This document shows positions 8,402-17,232 of a stretch of DNA of 63,198 bases, in pieces. This stretch comes from Alphaproteobacteria bacterium. GTDB lineage: Bacteria; Pseudomonadota; Alphaproteobacteria; JAAEOK01. Below the pieces are notes generated by a model. The model was not told where the DNA came from, did no database searches, and saw nothing but the letters and a program-made list of their open reading frames with translations. Numbering within the stretch: the first letter of the stretch is position 1; each line of letters starts with the position of its first letter. A program made the translations under genes and the position numbers. Location: the NCBI GenBank assembly GCA_024244705.1, contig JAAEOK010000115.1:1-63198 (forward strand), given 5' to 3'.

Positions 8402-9772
8402 TCAGGCCGTCGTTTCCGGGTCGGTATCGTAGGCGCGCAGTGCGAGCCACACCCGGCGGCCGCCTTCCAGGATCGACAGCGCGCTCGCGGCGTAGAGCGC
8501 GAGATAGATGATCGTGCCGAGCCGCGCCTCGTCCATGAACGGACCCCATAGCAGGCGATTGTCGAGCAACAGCAGGATGGCGGTGACGAAAACCAGCACC
8601 GGGACGGCCAGGATGGCGGCCCGGTAGACCCGGTGGCGGGCGGGTCGCAACGGGTCGATCCATACCGGCGCGATCAGGGCGAGGCGGTCGTTGTCGAAGA
8701 GTTCGCCGTCGGGGTCGCGGGCGCGGCACAGCCGGTGGTAGACCCGGCGCAGCTGCAGGGTTTCGCCGAGCAGCGAGGCGGTCAGCAGGAAGCCGGCGGC
8801 GACAAGCACCGGGAACAGCAGCACGAGTTCGTTGAGCCCGACCGGCAGTTGGCCGAAAGGCGTCTGTATTTCGCGCAGATTCTTCATCTCCTCGAGCCGG
8901 GCCACGACTTTCTTCAGCTCGCGGTCGACCGCCTTGCGCTGTCGCTGCGCATCGCTGAGCGCGTTGTTCGTGTCCCAGCCCTGTTCATGGATGACGCGCT
9001 CGTGGCCTTCGATGAGCCCAACGTAGGTGTTCTCGAAATCGCTGTATTCATCACGCAAGCGGCCATCGGCGCTGGCGCCGTCAGGCGCCCAGCCCGGCGA
9101 TTCGCCAAACAGCCAGGCGCTGAAGCGGCCCTGCAGCGTCGACAATTCCTCTTGCAGCGGCACATACAGGTCGTTGCGCAGGTGGGAAATGCGCTTGTAG
9201 CCGAACAAGTCTTGTATCTGGCGGTCCAGCCGCGTCAGTTGCGTCGCCAGCGCACAGCGCGTCCACGGTTCGCCGGTCAGCAAAAAGCAGGGATCGTCCT
9301 TGGCCGGCGCCAGCACCGGGTAGCGGCGGCGCAGTCCGTCCGGCAGCTCCGCCGCGGCGCCGTCGCCACTCAGCCAGGGCCGCAGATCGGGGTCGTCACC
9401 AATATCCGTCCTGATGCCGGCCAGCCGCCGCCGTTGTTGCGTTTGGCCGGCTTCCAGCTTGCGCAGCTGAATTTCGCCGAGCGCGCCGAAAACCGTCTCG
9501 AGGTGAGTCCGGAAAGTCTCTTCGAGCTGCCGGTGTTCGGTCAAACGGGCATCCAGGTCGCGCACCTCCCGTTCGATCGACGCCAGCTCCGCTTCGTGGA
9601 CATAGCGCAGGCCGCGGAACGTGACATAAGGATAGAAGACCAACACGAAGACGATGGTGACCAACCCGGTGACACTGATCAGCGCGGTGCGAAAGTTCTT
9701 CGCCTTGCGTTCGTAGAGACCATAGAAGCGCTGGCTCTGCTCCTCGATGATCTTCGGATCGGGTCCAGGCAT
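8402..9772 (-). CDS. Membrane protein with long periplasmic coiled-coil, unknown function
   Basis: A 456-residue protein if started at ATG 9772 (a TTG at 9838 is the other choice; neither has a good ribosome-binding site). One transmembrane helix at about residues 29-51, then some 270 residues rich in Glu, Arg, Leu and Gln with heptad character (about 55-130 and 255-305), then three more helices at about 325-348, 386-408 and 415-435. So the coiled-coil part sits between two membrane segments, most likely in the periplasm. A Cys pair (DPCFLLTGEPWTRCALA) lies between the coils. I do not recognise the family. A structural or sensor-like envelope role is a guess from topology only. Confidence 0.75.
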   Translation of the reverse strand: MPGPDPKIIEEQSQRFYGLYERKAKNFRTALISVTGLVTIVFVLVFYPYVTFRGLRYVHEAELASIEREVRDLDARLTEHRQLEETFRTHLETVFGALGEIQLRKLEAGQTQQRRRLAGIRTDIGDDPDLRPWLSGDGAAAELPDGLRRRYPVLAPAKDDPCFLLTGEPWTRCALATQLTRLDRQIQDLFGYKRISHLRNDLYVPLQEELSTLQGRFSAWLFGESPGWAPDGASADGRLRDEYSDFENTYVGLIEGHERVIHEQGWDTNNALSDAQRQRKAVDRELKKVVARLEEMKNLREIQTPFGQLPVGLNELVLLFPVLVAAGFLLTASLLGETLQLRRVYHRLCRARDPDGELFDNDRLALIAPVWIDPLRPARHRVYRAAILAVPVLVFVTAILLLLDNRLLWGPFMDEARLGTIIYLALYAASALSILEGGRRVWLALRAYDTDPETTA

Positions 9773-9933
9773 GGGGGCGCCCACGGTTCGTTCAGGCGAA
9801 TTTGCTCCGCCGCGCTCGGCGCGGGACCCCACGATCAAAAGGCCGATTCATTTCCCCAAGTCTACCATGCCCGACCGCCCCGCCAATGGCCGATCGGGAC
9901 CGTTGGCCGACGCGATGCGACCCGGCTGGGCCG

Positions 9934-10215
9934 TTAGGGAAGCCCGCGCCGCAGGTCTTCCGCGGTCAACACCGGCATGATCTCGATCGCCGCGTCGAGC
10001 TTGGCGAACAACGGCTCGTTGATGTGCGCCAGTTCGGCGGGGTCGGCGATATCGATAAATACCATTCCAGCGCGCTTGCCCTGGTCGACCAGGAAATAGG
10101 CTGCTTCCGGTTTGTGTTCGGCAAGCAGCGCTTCGATCGCCTCCGCCAGCGAGCCATCGGAAATCGCGGCGTTGCCCTTTTCCACCGGTATCGTAAATCG
10201 AAACATCATGCGCAT
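9934..10215 (-). CDS. Small ferredoxin-fold-like hypothetical protein
   Basis: A 93-residue cytoplasmic protein. ATG 10215 follows AAGGAGAATGCC, a good site, so I reject the longer frame to 10275. It starts MRMMFRFTIPVEKGN, then has alternating helix and strand segments including AAYFLVDQGKRAGMVFIDI and MPVLTAEDL. This beta-alpha-beta layout of about 90 residues is like dimeric alpha-beta barrel proteins of the YciI or muconolactone-isomerase type, but I cannot name the family. It lies about 90 bases downstream of the GhrA-like gene on the same strand and may be co-transcribed with it. Confidence 0.7.
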   Translation of the reverse strand: MRMMFRFTIPVEKGNAAISDGSLAEAIEALLAEHKPEAAYFLVDQGKRAGMVFIDIADPAELAHINEPLFAKLDAAIEIMPVLTAEDLRRGLP

Positions 10216-10306
10216 GGCATTCTCCTTGATATGCCGAAAACAGGGCCTCGGCCCAGCCCACCAGTACTCATTCACCGATCACCAGGCGGCGATGTTTTGC
10301 GCCCGA

Positions 10307-11233
10307 TCAATATCCGCGATCGAAATCAACGACATAAAGCGGCGATTCGCCGTTCTCGATGCGGGCGATGTTTTGCGCCACCGATTCGATCGCGGTTTCC
10401 GGGATCGAGAACGCCGCGATATGTGGGGTGACGATGATTCTCGGATGGACCCAAAACGGATGATTCTCGGGCAGCGGTTCCTCGTTGAACACGTCGAGGG
10501 CGGCGGCCGAGAGCTGGCCGCTGTCGAGCGCGTCGAGCAGGTCGGCTTCGACGGCATGGCCGCCGCGCGCGCAATTGACGATCGTGGCACCACGCGGCAG
10601 ACCCGCGAAGAGTTGCTTGTTCAGAATACCGCCGGTCTCGTCAGTGAGCGGCAGCAGGCATACCAGGATGTTGGTGCGGGCCAGGAGTTCGGCCAAGCCA
10701 TCCTCGCCATGGAAGCATTGGATGCCTTCGATCTGTTTCGGGGTCCGCGACCAGCCGGCGACATCGAACCGCAGACCGACCAGCTTCTCGGCGGCATCCT
10801 GGGCCAGGGTGCCCAGTCCGAGGAAACCGACGCGACGGTCCCAGGGTGCCGTCGGGTCGAGCATCTTCCAGCGCCGCTCGGCCTGGTACTGGCGATAGTC
10901 GATGGCCCGGGTGTGCAGGTTGAGCACTTGCTGCACCACATGGACGGTCATACTCGCCGTCATGCCGAGTTCGACCATGCGGATGACCGGGACCGGCGGC
11001 AATTGGGAATCGCCGGCGAGATGGTCGACCCCGGCCCAGAGCGAGAAGATCGCCTTCAGATTGGGCAGCGACGCCAGCATTCCGGGCGGCGGGTCATAGA
11101 CCAGGGCATATTCGATGTCGCCGCGCGGTTCGAGGTCCGGGAACACCCGGATCTCGCATTCGGGGATCTGACGGGACAGGGCAGCCAGCCACGGCTCCGG
11201 GTCGGTCATGTCTCGCTTGAATAGGAGTGTCAT
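10307..11233 (-). CDS. ghrA: Glyoxylate/hydroxypyruvate reductase A-like D-2-hydroxyacid dehydrogenase
   Basis: Probably reduces glyoxylate or hydroxypyruvate with NAD(P)H in the cytoplasm. The 308-residue product has the nucleotide-binding VGFLGLGTLAQ, the catalytic arginine in NCARGG, the glutamate in NEEPLP and the histidine in TPHIAAFS, and the family-typical FSLWAGVDHL. ATG 11233 follows GGAGAGAGAC; the frame is open to 11281 without a site. Length and the N-terminal half fit GhrA better than PGDH or formate dehydrogenase. The exact 2-oxoacid substrate cannot be told from sequence. Confidence 0.88.
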   Translation of the reverse strand: MTLLFKRDMTDPEPWLAALSRQIPECEIRVFPDLEPRGDIEYALVYDPPPGMLASLPNLKAIFSLWAGVDHLAGDSQLPPVPVIRMVELGMTASMTVHVVQQVLNLHTRAIDYRQYQAERRWKMLDPTAPWDRRVGFLGLGTLAQDAAEKLVGLRFDVAGWSRTPKQIEGIQCFHGEDGLAELLARTNILVCLLPLTDETGGILNKQLFAGLPRGATIVNCARGGHAVEADLLDALDSGQLSAAALDVFNEEPLPENHPFWVHPRIIVTPHIAAFSIPETAIESVAQNIARIENGESPLYVVDFDRGY

Positions 11234-11303
11234 GTCTCTCTCCAGGTTTGTGCTCGTACCGGCTGGACGTTGCCCGCCCATGATTTGTGGCGCATTCTAA
11301 GTC

Positions 11304-11858
11304 ATGCAGGCAAGAGGCACGAGACGGCGTATGACCGGCGATTTGATGAAGCTGTTCGAACGCGCCGGCCCGACCGGCCGGACGCTTCTCAAAGGGGCCG
11401 CCGCGGCGCTCGTCGTGGTTATTTTGGCCGGCTTGGTCAGCCTGTTCCGAGGGGAAACCAAGATCGCGGCGCTCGATGACGAAATCGAGTGCTTGGCGCT
11501 AAATGTTTATTTCGAGGCGCGCTCGGAGGACCAACGTGGCCAGAGCGCGATCGCCCATCTGACGCTCAACCGGGTCGATTCGCCGGCCTTCCCCGACACC
11601 GTGTGCGGCGTTGTCACGCAGGGTCAGGGCGGTCGACACCGATGCCAGTTCAGCTGGTATTGCGACGGCCTCCACGATAGCCCGGCGAACCCGGCGGCGT
11701 GGGAGAACGCAATGCGGATCGCGCGGGCGGCCCGAAGCGCGCGCGGCAATGACCCGACCCGAGGCGCGGTATATTTTCACTTACGGAGGGTCGAGCCGTT
11801 GTGGGCCGAGAAATTGACCCGGACGGTCGAGATCGGTGATCATCTCTTCTATAAATAG
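11304..11858 (+). CDS. SleB/CwlJ-type cell wall hydrolase
   Basis: A membrane-anchored protein of the Hydrolase_2 family related to spore cortex-lytic enzymes, expected to cleave peptidoglycan in the periplasm. After a transmembrane helix at about residues 30-48 comes the catalytic domain, starting ECLALNVYFEARSE, where the conserved Glu of the EAR segment is probably the catalytic acid; CQFSWYCDG and AVYFH are further family motifs. Start is uncertain: ATG at 11304, 11331 and 11346 are all in frame and none has a strong ribosome-binding site, but all keep the helix. It is divergent from the GhrA-like gene. Alphaproteobacteria without spores carry such enzymes as general wall hydrolases. Confidence 0.85.
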   Translation: MQARGTRRRMTGDLMKLFERAGPTGRTLLKGAAAALVVVILAGLVSLFRGETKIAALDDEIECLALNVYFEARSEDQRGQSAIAHLTLNRVDSPAFPDTVCGVVTQGQGGRHRCQFSWYCDGLHDSPANPAAWENAMRIARAARSARGNDPTRGAVYFHLRRVEPLWAEKLTRTVEIGDHLFYK

Positions 11859-11983
11859 TGTCGTAATCGCGGCCTGGTCAGCGTGGCCAAATTAGCCGCT
11901 GCCGGCAATTGCGACGCCGCCATCCCGACACGGGATCGGCGTCGGGTTCGGCCTTTTCATCCGCCGCATCGATCGGAGTTCCC

Positions 11984-13114
11984 ATGGCCACCATCACCTA
12001 TTTGACCAAAATCCAGTTCGATTTCGGCGCCCTCGGGCTGCTGACGGACGAGCTCGCCGGGCTGGGCGCGACGCGGCCGCTGATCGTCACCGACGCCGGC
12101 CTTGTCGCCACCGGTCTTGTCGACAGGGTACGGGACGCGCTGCCCCCTGGGAGCGACCCGCCGGTCTTCGATGGCACGCCGCAGAACCCGACCGAGGCAG
12201 CGGTCCGCGAGGGCCTGTCGCGCTACCGTAAGGCCGGCTGTGACAGCATCGTCGGCGTCGGCGGCGGTTCGTCGCTCGACCTCGCCAAGGGTGTGCGCCT
12301 GCTCGCCACCCATGACGGCCCGCTCGCCCAATACGCCTTAGTCGAGGGTGGGCTGGCCCGAATCCGGCCCGACCTGCCGCCGCTGATAGCGATCCCGACC
12401 ACCGCCGGTACCGGCAGCGAGGTCGGTCGCAGCGCCGTCGTCATCATGGACGACGGCCGCAAGCTCGGCGTGGTCAGTCCGCATATGCTGCCCAGCGTGG
12501 CGCTCTGCGACCCCGAACTGACCCTCGCTCTGCCGCCCGGCCTGACGGCGGCGACCGGCCTCGACGCCATCGCCCACTGTATCGAAACCTTCCTGTCCCC
12601 GGCGGTCAACCCGCCGGCCGATGCCATCGCGCTCGACGGATTGCACCGCGCCGCCAGGCATATCGAAACCGCGGTCGCCGACGGCGCCAATCGCGACGCG
12701 CGGTGGAACATGATGATGGCCGCGCTCGAGGGTGCGATGGCGTTCCAGAAGGGTCTCGGGGCGGTCCACGCCATGTCCCATCCGCTCGGCGCCTTGCCCG
12801 GCCTGACGCTGCACCACGGCACCTTGAACGCGGTCGTCATGCCGGCCGTGCTGCGCTTCAACGCCGGCCATGTCGGCGACAAGTACGACCGCCTCGCCGA
12901 GGCGCTCGGACTCGCCGCCGGCAGCGACGTCGCCGATGCGATCGCCGACCTCAACCGGCGGCTCGGCATCCCGACCGGGCTCGGCGAGATGGGCGTCCGC
13001 GCGGAGCAGCTGCCGCCGCTTGCCGAGCAGGCGATGGGCGACCATTGCAACCCGACCAATCCGCGTCCGGCGACCGGCGATGACTACCGCGTTTTATTCG
13101 AGGCGTGCCTATAG
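11984..13114 (+). CDS. Iron-containing alcohol dehydrogenase
   Basis: A 376-residue NAD(P)-dependent dehydrogenase of the group III (iron) family, oxidising alcohols or reducing aldehydes or ketones. NAD-binding GGGSSLDLAK near residue 90; metal-binding Asp and His in GLDAIAHCIE, then His in HAMSHPLG and HHGTLNAV. Start at ATG 11984 after CGGAG; the frame is open upstream to 11909 without a site. It is followed by a VOC protein 155 bases later on the same strand. The actual alcohol is unknown. Confidence 0.92.
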   Translation: MATITYLTKIQFDFGALGLLTDELAGLGATRPLIVTDAGLVATGLVDRVRDALPPGSDPPVFDGTPQNPTEAAVREGLSRYRKAGCDSIVGVGGGSSLDLAKGVRLLATHDGPLAQYALVEGGLARIRPDLPPLIAIPTTAGTGSEVGRSAVVIMDDGRKLGVVSPHMLPSVALCDPELTLALPPGLTAATGLDAIAHCIETFLSPAVNPPADAIALDGLHRAARHIETAVADGANRDARWNMMMAALEGAMAFQKGLGAVHAMSHPLGALPGLTLHHGTLNAVVMPAVLRFNAGHVGDKYDRLAEALGLAAGSDVADAIADLNRRLGIPTGLGEMGVRAEQLPPLAEQAMGDHCNPTNPRPATGDDYRVLFEACL

Positions 13115-13268
13115 GAATCAGTCGGTTCCGTGCTGGCAATCGGCGATGCCGCAATGCGTTCGATCGACCGGCCGTCGCGGCGAACGGTGTCGGCGCTCTG
13201 ACCGCCAGCCCGCCACGGATTGCGCTATAATTCCGTGAATGCCGCGGCAATCGCAGGGACCCGAGCCG

Positions 13269-13661
13269 ATGACGATCTCGATCAAGAACCTCGACCACGT
13301 CGTGCTGCGCGTGGCCGACATCGATCGTGCCGTCCGCTTCTATTGCGACGTGCTGGGATGCAGCGAGGAGCGCCGCCTCGAATCGATCGGCCTGGTCCAG
13401 CTCCGCGCCGGCGATTCACTGATCGATTTGGTACCCAGGGAACCGGGCGAGGCGGCGGGTCCGGGCAACATGGACCACTTCGCGCTGCGCATCGATCCCT
13501 TCGAGGCGGTGGCGATCGGTCGCCATCTTGAGCGTCACGGCGTTAAATTCGGCGACGTCGAGACGCGCTACGGCGCCGATGGCGACGGCCCGTCGATCTA
13601 TCTCGACGATCTGGACGGCAATGTCGTCGAACTCAAGGGGCCTGCCGCCGATCGAGCGTGA
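13269..13661 (+). CDS. VOC-family (glyoxalase/bleomycin resistance/dioxygenase fold) protein
   Basis: A 130-residue single-domain protein with the paired beta-alpha-beta-beta-beta modules of the vicinal oxygen chelate family. It opens NLDHVVLRVADIDRAVRFY and ends YLDDLDGNVVELKG; the candidate metal ligands are His10, the His of MDHFALR and the Glu of VVEL. Proteins of this layout isomerise, epimerise or conjugate small molecules, or bind drugs. ATG 13269 follows CAGGGACCCGAGCCG. It may share a transcript with the iron dehydrogenase, and it is convergent with the aminotransferase. Substrate unknown. Confidence 0.85.
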   Translation: MTISIKNLDHVVLRVADIDRAVRFYCDVLGCSEERRLESIGLVQLRAGDSLIDLVPREPGEAAGPGNMDHFALRIDPFEAVAIGRHLERHGVKFGDVETRYGADGDGPSIYLDDLDGNVVELKGPAADRA

Positions 13662-13683
13662 TGATCCGGCGCCGGCGGTTCGG

Positions 13684-14814
13684 CTACGATTTTCGGTTCG
13701 AGTTCAAATAGGCGCGAAAGGCGGCCAGGCCTTCGTCGATTCCGGCACGGCCGAATCCGATGCGGAACCGGTCCTGGGGCGTATCGATGAGCTCCGAGCG
13801 GTAGACCTTGGGCGGCAGCAACAGGATGCCGGCGCGGTCGACCAGGTCCTCGCAGAATTCGTCGGCGCTGCCGGCACCGAGATAACGGGGGTAGCCGACG
13901 CAGCCGCCGTCGGACCGGCGCCATTCGAAGAGGTCGGGGTACTCGCCGAAGAAGGCGTCGAGCTTCGCCGCATTGGCGTCGACGAGCGCCCGGTTGCGGG
14001 CGAGGATCCGGTCGCGCGCCTTGAGCGCGATCAGTGCCAGCCACTCGCTCGGCCCCGAGTTGCAGATCGATAGATAGTGCTTGTAGCGCTCCATCCGTTG
14101 CCGCACACCGGAATCCTTGGTCATGATCCAGCCGATGCGCAGGCCCGGCAGGCCGTAGACCTTGGACATGACGTGGAGCGACAGGCCGCGCTCATAGACG
14201 TCCGCCGCTTGTGGCAGGCGCAGGGCCGGGTCGCGCTCGACCAGCCGGTAGACTTCATCGCTGAACAGATAGAGGCCGTGGGTCCGGCACAGCTCGACGA
14301 GCGCATCGAAGCGCTCGCGGTCGAGGATGGCGCCGGTCGGGTTGTTGGGGAAGTTGATCGAAACGACCTTGGTGTTGGGGCGGATCGCCTGGGCCACCCG
14401 GTCGATGTCGAGCGACCAGCCGTCGTCGGCGTCGAGCGGCACCCCGGTGACGGCGCAGATATCGAGCGGCACGGTCTCCGCCGCTTGATAGTTGGGCACC
14501 GCGACGATGGCGTGGCTGTCGGCGTCGAGCAGCACGCGCATCGCGGTATAGACGCCTTCTTCGGCGCCGGCGAAGCACAATATGTCGTCCGCCGTCGCGG
14601 TGTCGTAGGTGGCGGCGATCGTGGCTCGCAGTTCGGCCAGCCCAAAGGTCTCCGAATAGCCGAGCCACTGGGTCTCGAACGCCTCGCGATCCTCCGGCGA
14701 CGCCATCGCCAGCAGGTCGGGGAGGCTCAGGCTCTCCATGTCCGAGGCGGTCATGTGGTAGCGCGCGGCGAACTCCCAGGTCGAGAAATAACGCTCGAGA
14801 GCAAAATCGCGCAT
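13684..14814 (-). CDS. Pyridoxal-phosphate aminotransferase class I/II
   Basis: A 376-residue cytoplasmic enzyme moving an amino group between an amino acid and a 2-oxoacid. Fold type I features are present: CFAGAEEGVYTAM, the NFPNNPTG substrate-binding motif, the SDEVYR aspartate that binds the pyridine nitrogen, and the Schiff-base lysine in MSKVYGLPGLRIGW. Start is ATG 14814 with GGTGGGTGG upstream; a GTG at 14826 is possible. Substrate cannot be named; the closest generic label is an aspartate/tyrosine/aromatic aminotransferase-like enzyme. It is divergent from the EamA transporter. Confidence 0.9.
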   Translation of the reverse strand: MRDFALERYFSTWEFAARYHMTASDMESLSLPDLLAMASPEDREAFETQWLGYSETFGLAELRATIAATYDTATADDILCFAGAEEGVYTAMRVLLDADSHAIVAVPNYQAAETVPLDICAVTGVPLDADDGWSLDIDRVAQAIRPNTKVVSINFPNNPTGAILDRERFDALVELCRTHGLYLFSDEVYRLVERDPALRLPQAADVYERGLSLHVMSKVYGLPGLRIGWIMTKDSGVRQRMERYKHYLSICNSGPSEWLALIALKARDRILARNRALVDANAAKLDAFFGEYPDLFEWRRSDGGCVGYPRYLGAGSADEFCEDLVDRAGILLLPPKVYRSELIDTPQDRFRIGFGRAGIDEGLAAFRAYLNSNRKS

Positions 14815-15013
14815 ATCGGGAACCACCCACCGTAACCAATCGGAAAGGAATGACTGGCATAGCTTGCACCGTTGGCGAGTTCAAGCTCGCGCTGCATTGA
14901 CAACGGCGGTGGAGTAGTCGCGCCAGCCGGTTCCGCCGAACCTTTCCTTGACTGCCGCGGCTGTGCGGGGGATCAGATATCGGGACGTCTCCACTTCCCG
15001 ATCGCGCCGAGCC

Positions 15014-15928
15014 ATGGAACGGATTACGCCGGTCGACTATCTGCTGCTGCTCAGTCTCGGCCTCATCTGGGGCGCGCAATTCCTGTTCATCGAGATCGCC
15101 ATCGCCGCCGTGCCGCCGGCCTTGGTCGCGGCCGCGCGCATCGTCGTCGGCGCAGCGGTGATAACTCTGCTGGCGCGGATCCTTGCCGGCCGGCTGCACG
15201 GGATCGACGCCGCTGCGTTACCGCCCGGCCTCCGTCCTTGGGTCCACTTTTCTCTGATTGGGTTGTTCGAGGCGACGATCCCGTTCTTCCTCATGGCCTG
15301 GGGCCAGCAGCACATCCACAGCAGCATCGCTGCCATCCTGCTCGGCACGGTGCCGCTTTTCACTCTCGCCCTGTCGGCGCTTTTCGTGCCCGGCGAAGGC
15401 CTGCGGCTGGCCAGCGTGATCGGCGTGTTGCTGGGCTTCGCCGGTGTCGCCATCCTGATCGGTCCGGAAGCATTCAGCGGGTTCGTCGCGGACATTGCGG
15501 GGGAGCTTGCGCTCCTCGGTGCCTCGCTCAGTTTCGCCATCGCCTACGTGCTGATCAAGCTGTTGCCGCCGATGCCATTGATGACCAAGGCGCGCAATTT
15601 GCTGTGGTGCGCCTCGATCCAGATCGTCATCGTGGCCCTGATCGTCGACGATCGCTGGGACTTCACCCTGACCGCGGACGCGCTGCTCGCCATCCTCGCC
15701 CTCGGCGCGCTGTGCTCGGGGATCGTGTTCATCCCCTTCGTCGCGCTGATCAATCGCGCCGGGCCGACCTTCGCCTCGCTCAACAACGCCTTGATCCCGC
15801 CGATCGGTTTGCTGCTGGGCGTGGTCTTTCTCGGCGAGCCCTTGACTTGGCAGGCCCTCCTGGCGATGGCGGTGATCGTCCTTGGCCTCGCCGCGATGGC
15901 CGTACCGCGTCGTCAAATCGACGCATAG
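15014..15928 (+). CDS. EamA/DMT-superfamily transporter
   Basis: A 304-residue inner-membrane protein with two EamA repeats of five helices each, ten spans in total. The first repeat begins LLLSLGLIWGAQFLFIEIAI, with WG and FxxIE as usual for the family; the second begins ALLGASLSFAIAYVLIKLL. Such transporters export amino acids, nucleosides or other metabolites. The ATG at 15014 is the start closest to the first helix; the frame is open to 14948. Its neighbour, the divergent aminotransferase, may provide or remove the substrate, which is inference from position only. Confidence 0.88.
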   Translation: MERITPVDYLLLLSLGLIWGAQFLFIEIAIAAVPPALVAAARIVVGAAVITLLARILAGRLHGIDAAALPPGLRPWVHFSLIGLFEATIPFFLMAWGQQHIHSSIAAILLGTVPLFTLALSALFVPGEGLRLASVIGVLLGFAGVAILIGPEAFSGFVADIAGELALLGASLSFAIAYVLIKLLPPMPLMTKARNLLWCASIQIVIVALIVDDRWDFTLTADALLAILALGALCSGIVFIPFVALINRAGPTFASLNNALIPPIGLLLGVVFLGEPLTWQALLAMAVIVLGLAAMAVPRRQIDA

Positions 15929-16051
15929 GGACGCCCGGCGACCGAGTCCCGCAGCCCAGATCGTAGAGCCGGACAGCCGCCACTTAGGGCTGGGAATCGG
16001 TCGTCTATTTGCCCATTCTGCGGGCCCGTCCCGCAACCGGGGAGCCGCGCC

Positions 16052-17083
16052 ATGGCCGCCGTTACCGTCGCCGTTCCGGATCTTGAAGCGCTGGTCGGCG
16101 CGATCCTCGCCGGCGCCGGCTTCGCCGACGATACCGCCGCCGTGATCGCGGCCCATCTGGTCGGTGCCGAGGCGCGGGGCGTGGCCTCCCACGGCGTGGC
16201 CCGGCTCGTTCCGTACCTGGCCGCCGTCCGTGAAGGCGAGCTCGATCCCCGGGCGCGGCCGCGATTGGTCAGGAGCGAGGGTGCCGTCATCGAGGTCGAC
16301 GGCGGTCTCGGTCTCGGCATCGCGGCCATGGAATTCGCGCTCGACGCCCTAATGCCGGTGGCCAGAAATCACGGCGTCGCGGCTGCCGGAATCATCGAAT
16401 GCGGCCACACCGGCCGGGTCGGCGCCTATGCCGAGCGGGGCGCACGGGAGGGCTTCTTTGTTCAATGCTTCGGCGGTGGCGGCCGGCGCAAGTTTCCCCG
16501 CGTCGTGCCCCACGGCGGCGTCGGCCCGATCATGAACACCAATCCGTATGCCCTGGCAGCGCCGGCCGGCGACGGCGACCCCGTGGTCGCAGATTTCGCG
16601 ACCTCGGCGATTGCCATGGGCAAGGTTCACGTCGCCAATGCACGAGGCTGCGCGCTTCCGGATGGCGTTGCCGTCGACCGTGACGGTGGTCCGACGACCT
16701 CGGCAAGTCTGGTCGGTGCCGGCAATGGCTACTTGCTGCCGGCCGCCGGGCCCAAGGGCAGCGGCCTCGGCGTCGTCGCCGAGCTTGTCGCCGAGGCCAT
16801 GATGGGGCGCGCCTACGAACACAATTGGATCATGATCGCTTTGCGCGCCGACGCCTTTCGGCCGATCGAAGACTACCGCCGCGACGCCTTGGCCTTCGTC
16901 GACGAGCTCCACGCCGTGCCGCCGGCACCCGGATTCGAGAAGGTGCTGGCGCCCGGCGAGCCGGAACACATTAAGGCGCTTGGCGCCGCCCGCGACGGGA
17001 TCGTCCTCGACGACGAGGTCCGGTCACGGGTCGCGGACGCGGCTCGCTCGGTCGGTGTCGCGGTCGATTTTCCCGCCAAATGA
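16052..17083 (+). CDS. Ldh2-type malate/L-lactate/ureidoglycolate dehydrogenase
   Basis: A 343-residue NAD(P)-dependent 2-hydroxyacid dehydrogenase of the Ldh_2 family, which differs in fold from classical malate dehydrogenase. Typical marks are GVASHGVARLVPY with the catalytic His, GHTGRVGAYAE, the MNTNPYALAAP motif, and the KGSGLGV segment. ATG 16052 follows CGGGGAGCCGCGCC. It could act on malate, sulfolactate, ureidoglycolate or a similar compound; sequence alone does not decide. It stands as a single gene 123 bases after the EamA gene. Confidence 0.9.
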   Translation: MAAVTVAVPDLEALVGAILAGAGFADDTAAVIAAHLVGAEARGVASHGVARLVPYLAAVREGELDPRARPRLVRSEGAVIEVDGGLGLGIAAMEFALDALMPVARNHGVAAAGIIECGHTGRVGAYAERGAREGFFVQCFGGGGRRKFPRVVPHGGVGPIMNTNPYALAAPAGDGDPVVADFATSAIAMGKVHVANARGCALPDGVAVDRDGGPTTSASLVGAGNGYLLPAAGPKGSGLGVVAELVAEAMMGRAYEHNWIMIALRADAFRPIEDYRRDALAFVDELHAVPPAPGFEKVLAPGEPEHIKALGAARDGIVLDDEVRSRVADAARSVGVAVDFPAK

Positions 17084-17232
17084 TCGGAGACTGATCTCAA
17101 TGCCAAGCCTGATTCGTGCAGGATGCGTCGCATACTCTTGCTACCGGTTTCGATTTGCCGCGGGCTCGTCGCCTGGGTATGGATGGCCTTTATGCCGGTA
17201 AATATTCTCGGGGAATCGGCAAGGCCGCGGCC

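Noticed and set aside
8633-9937. Forward frame of 434 codons
   Set aside because: Antisense to the membrane protein at 8402-9772, whose helices, coils and start are far more protein-like.
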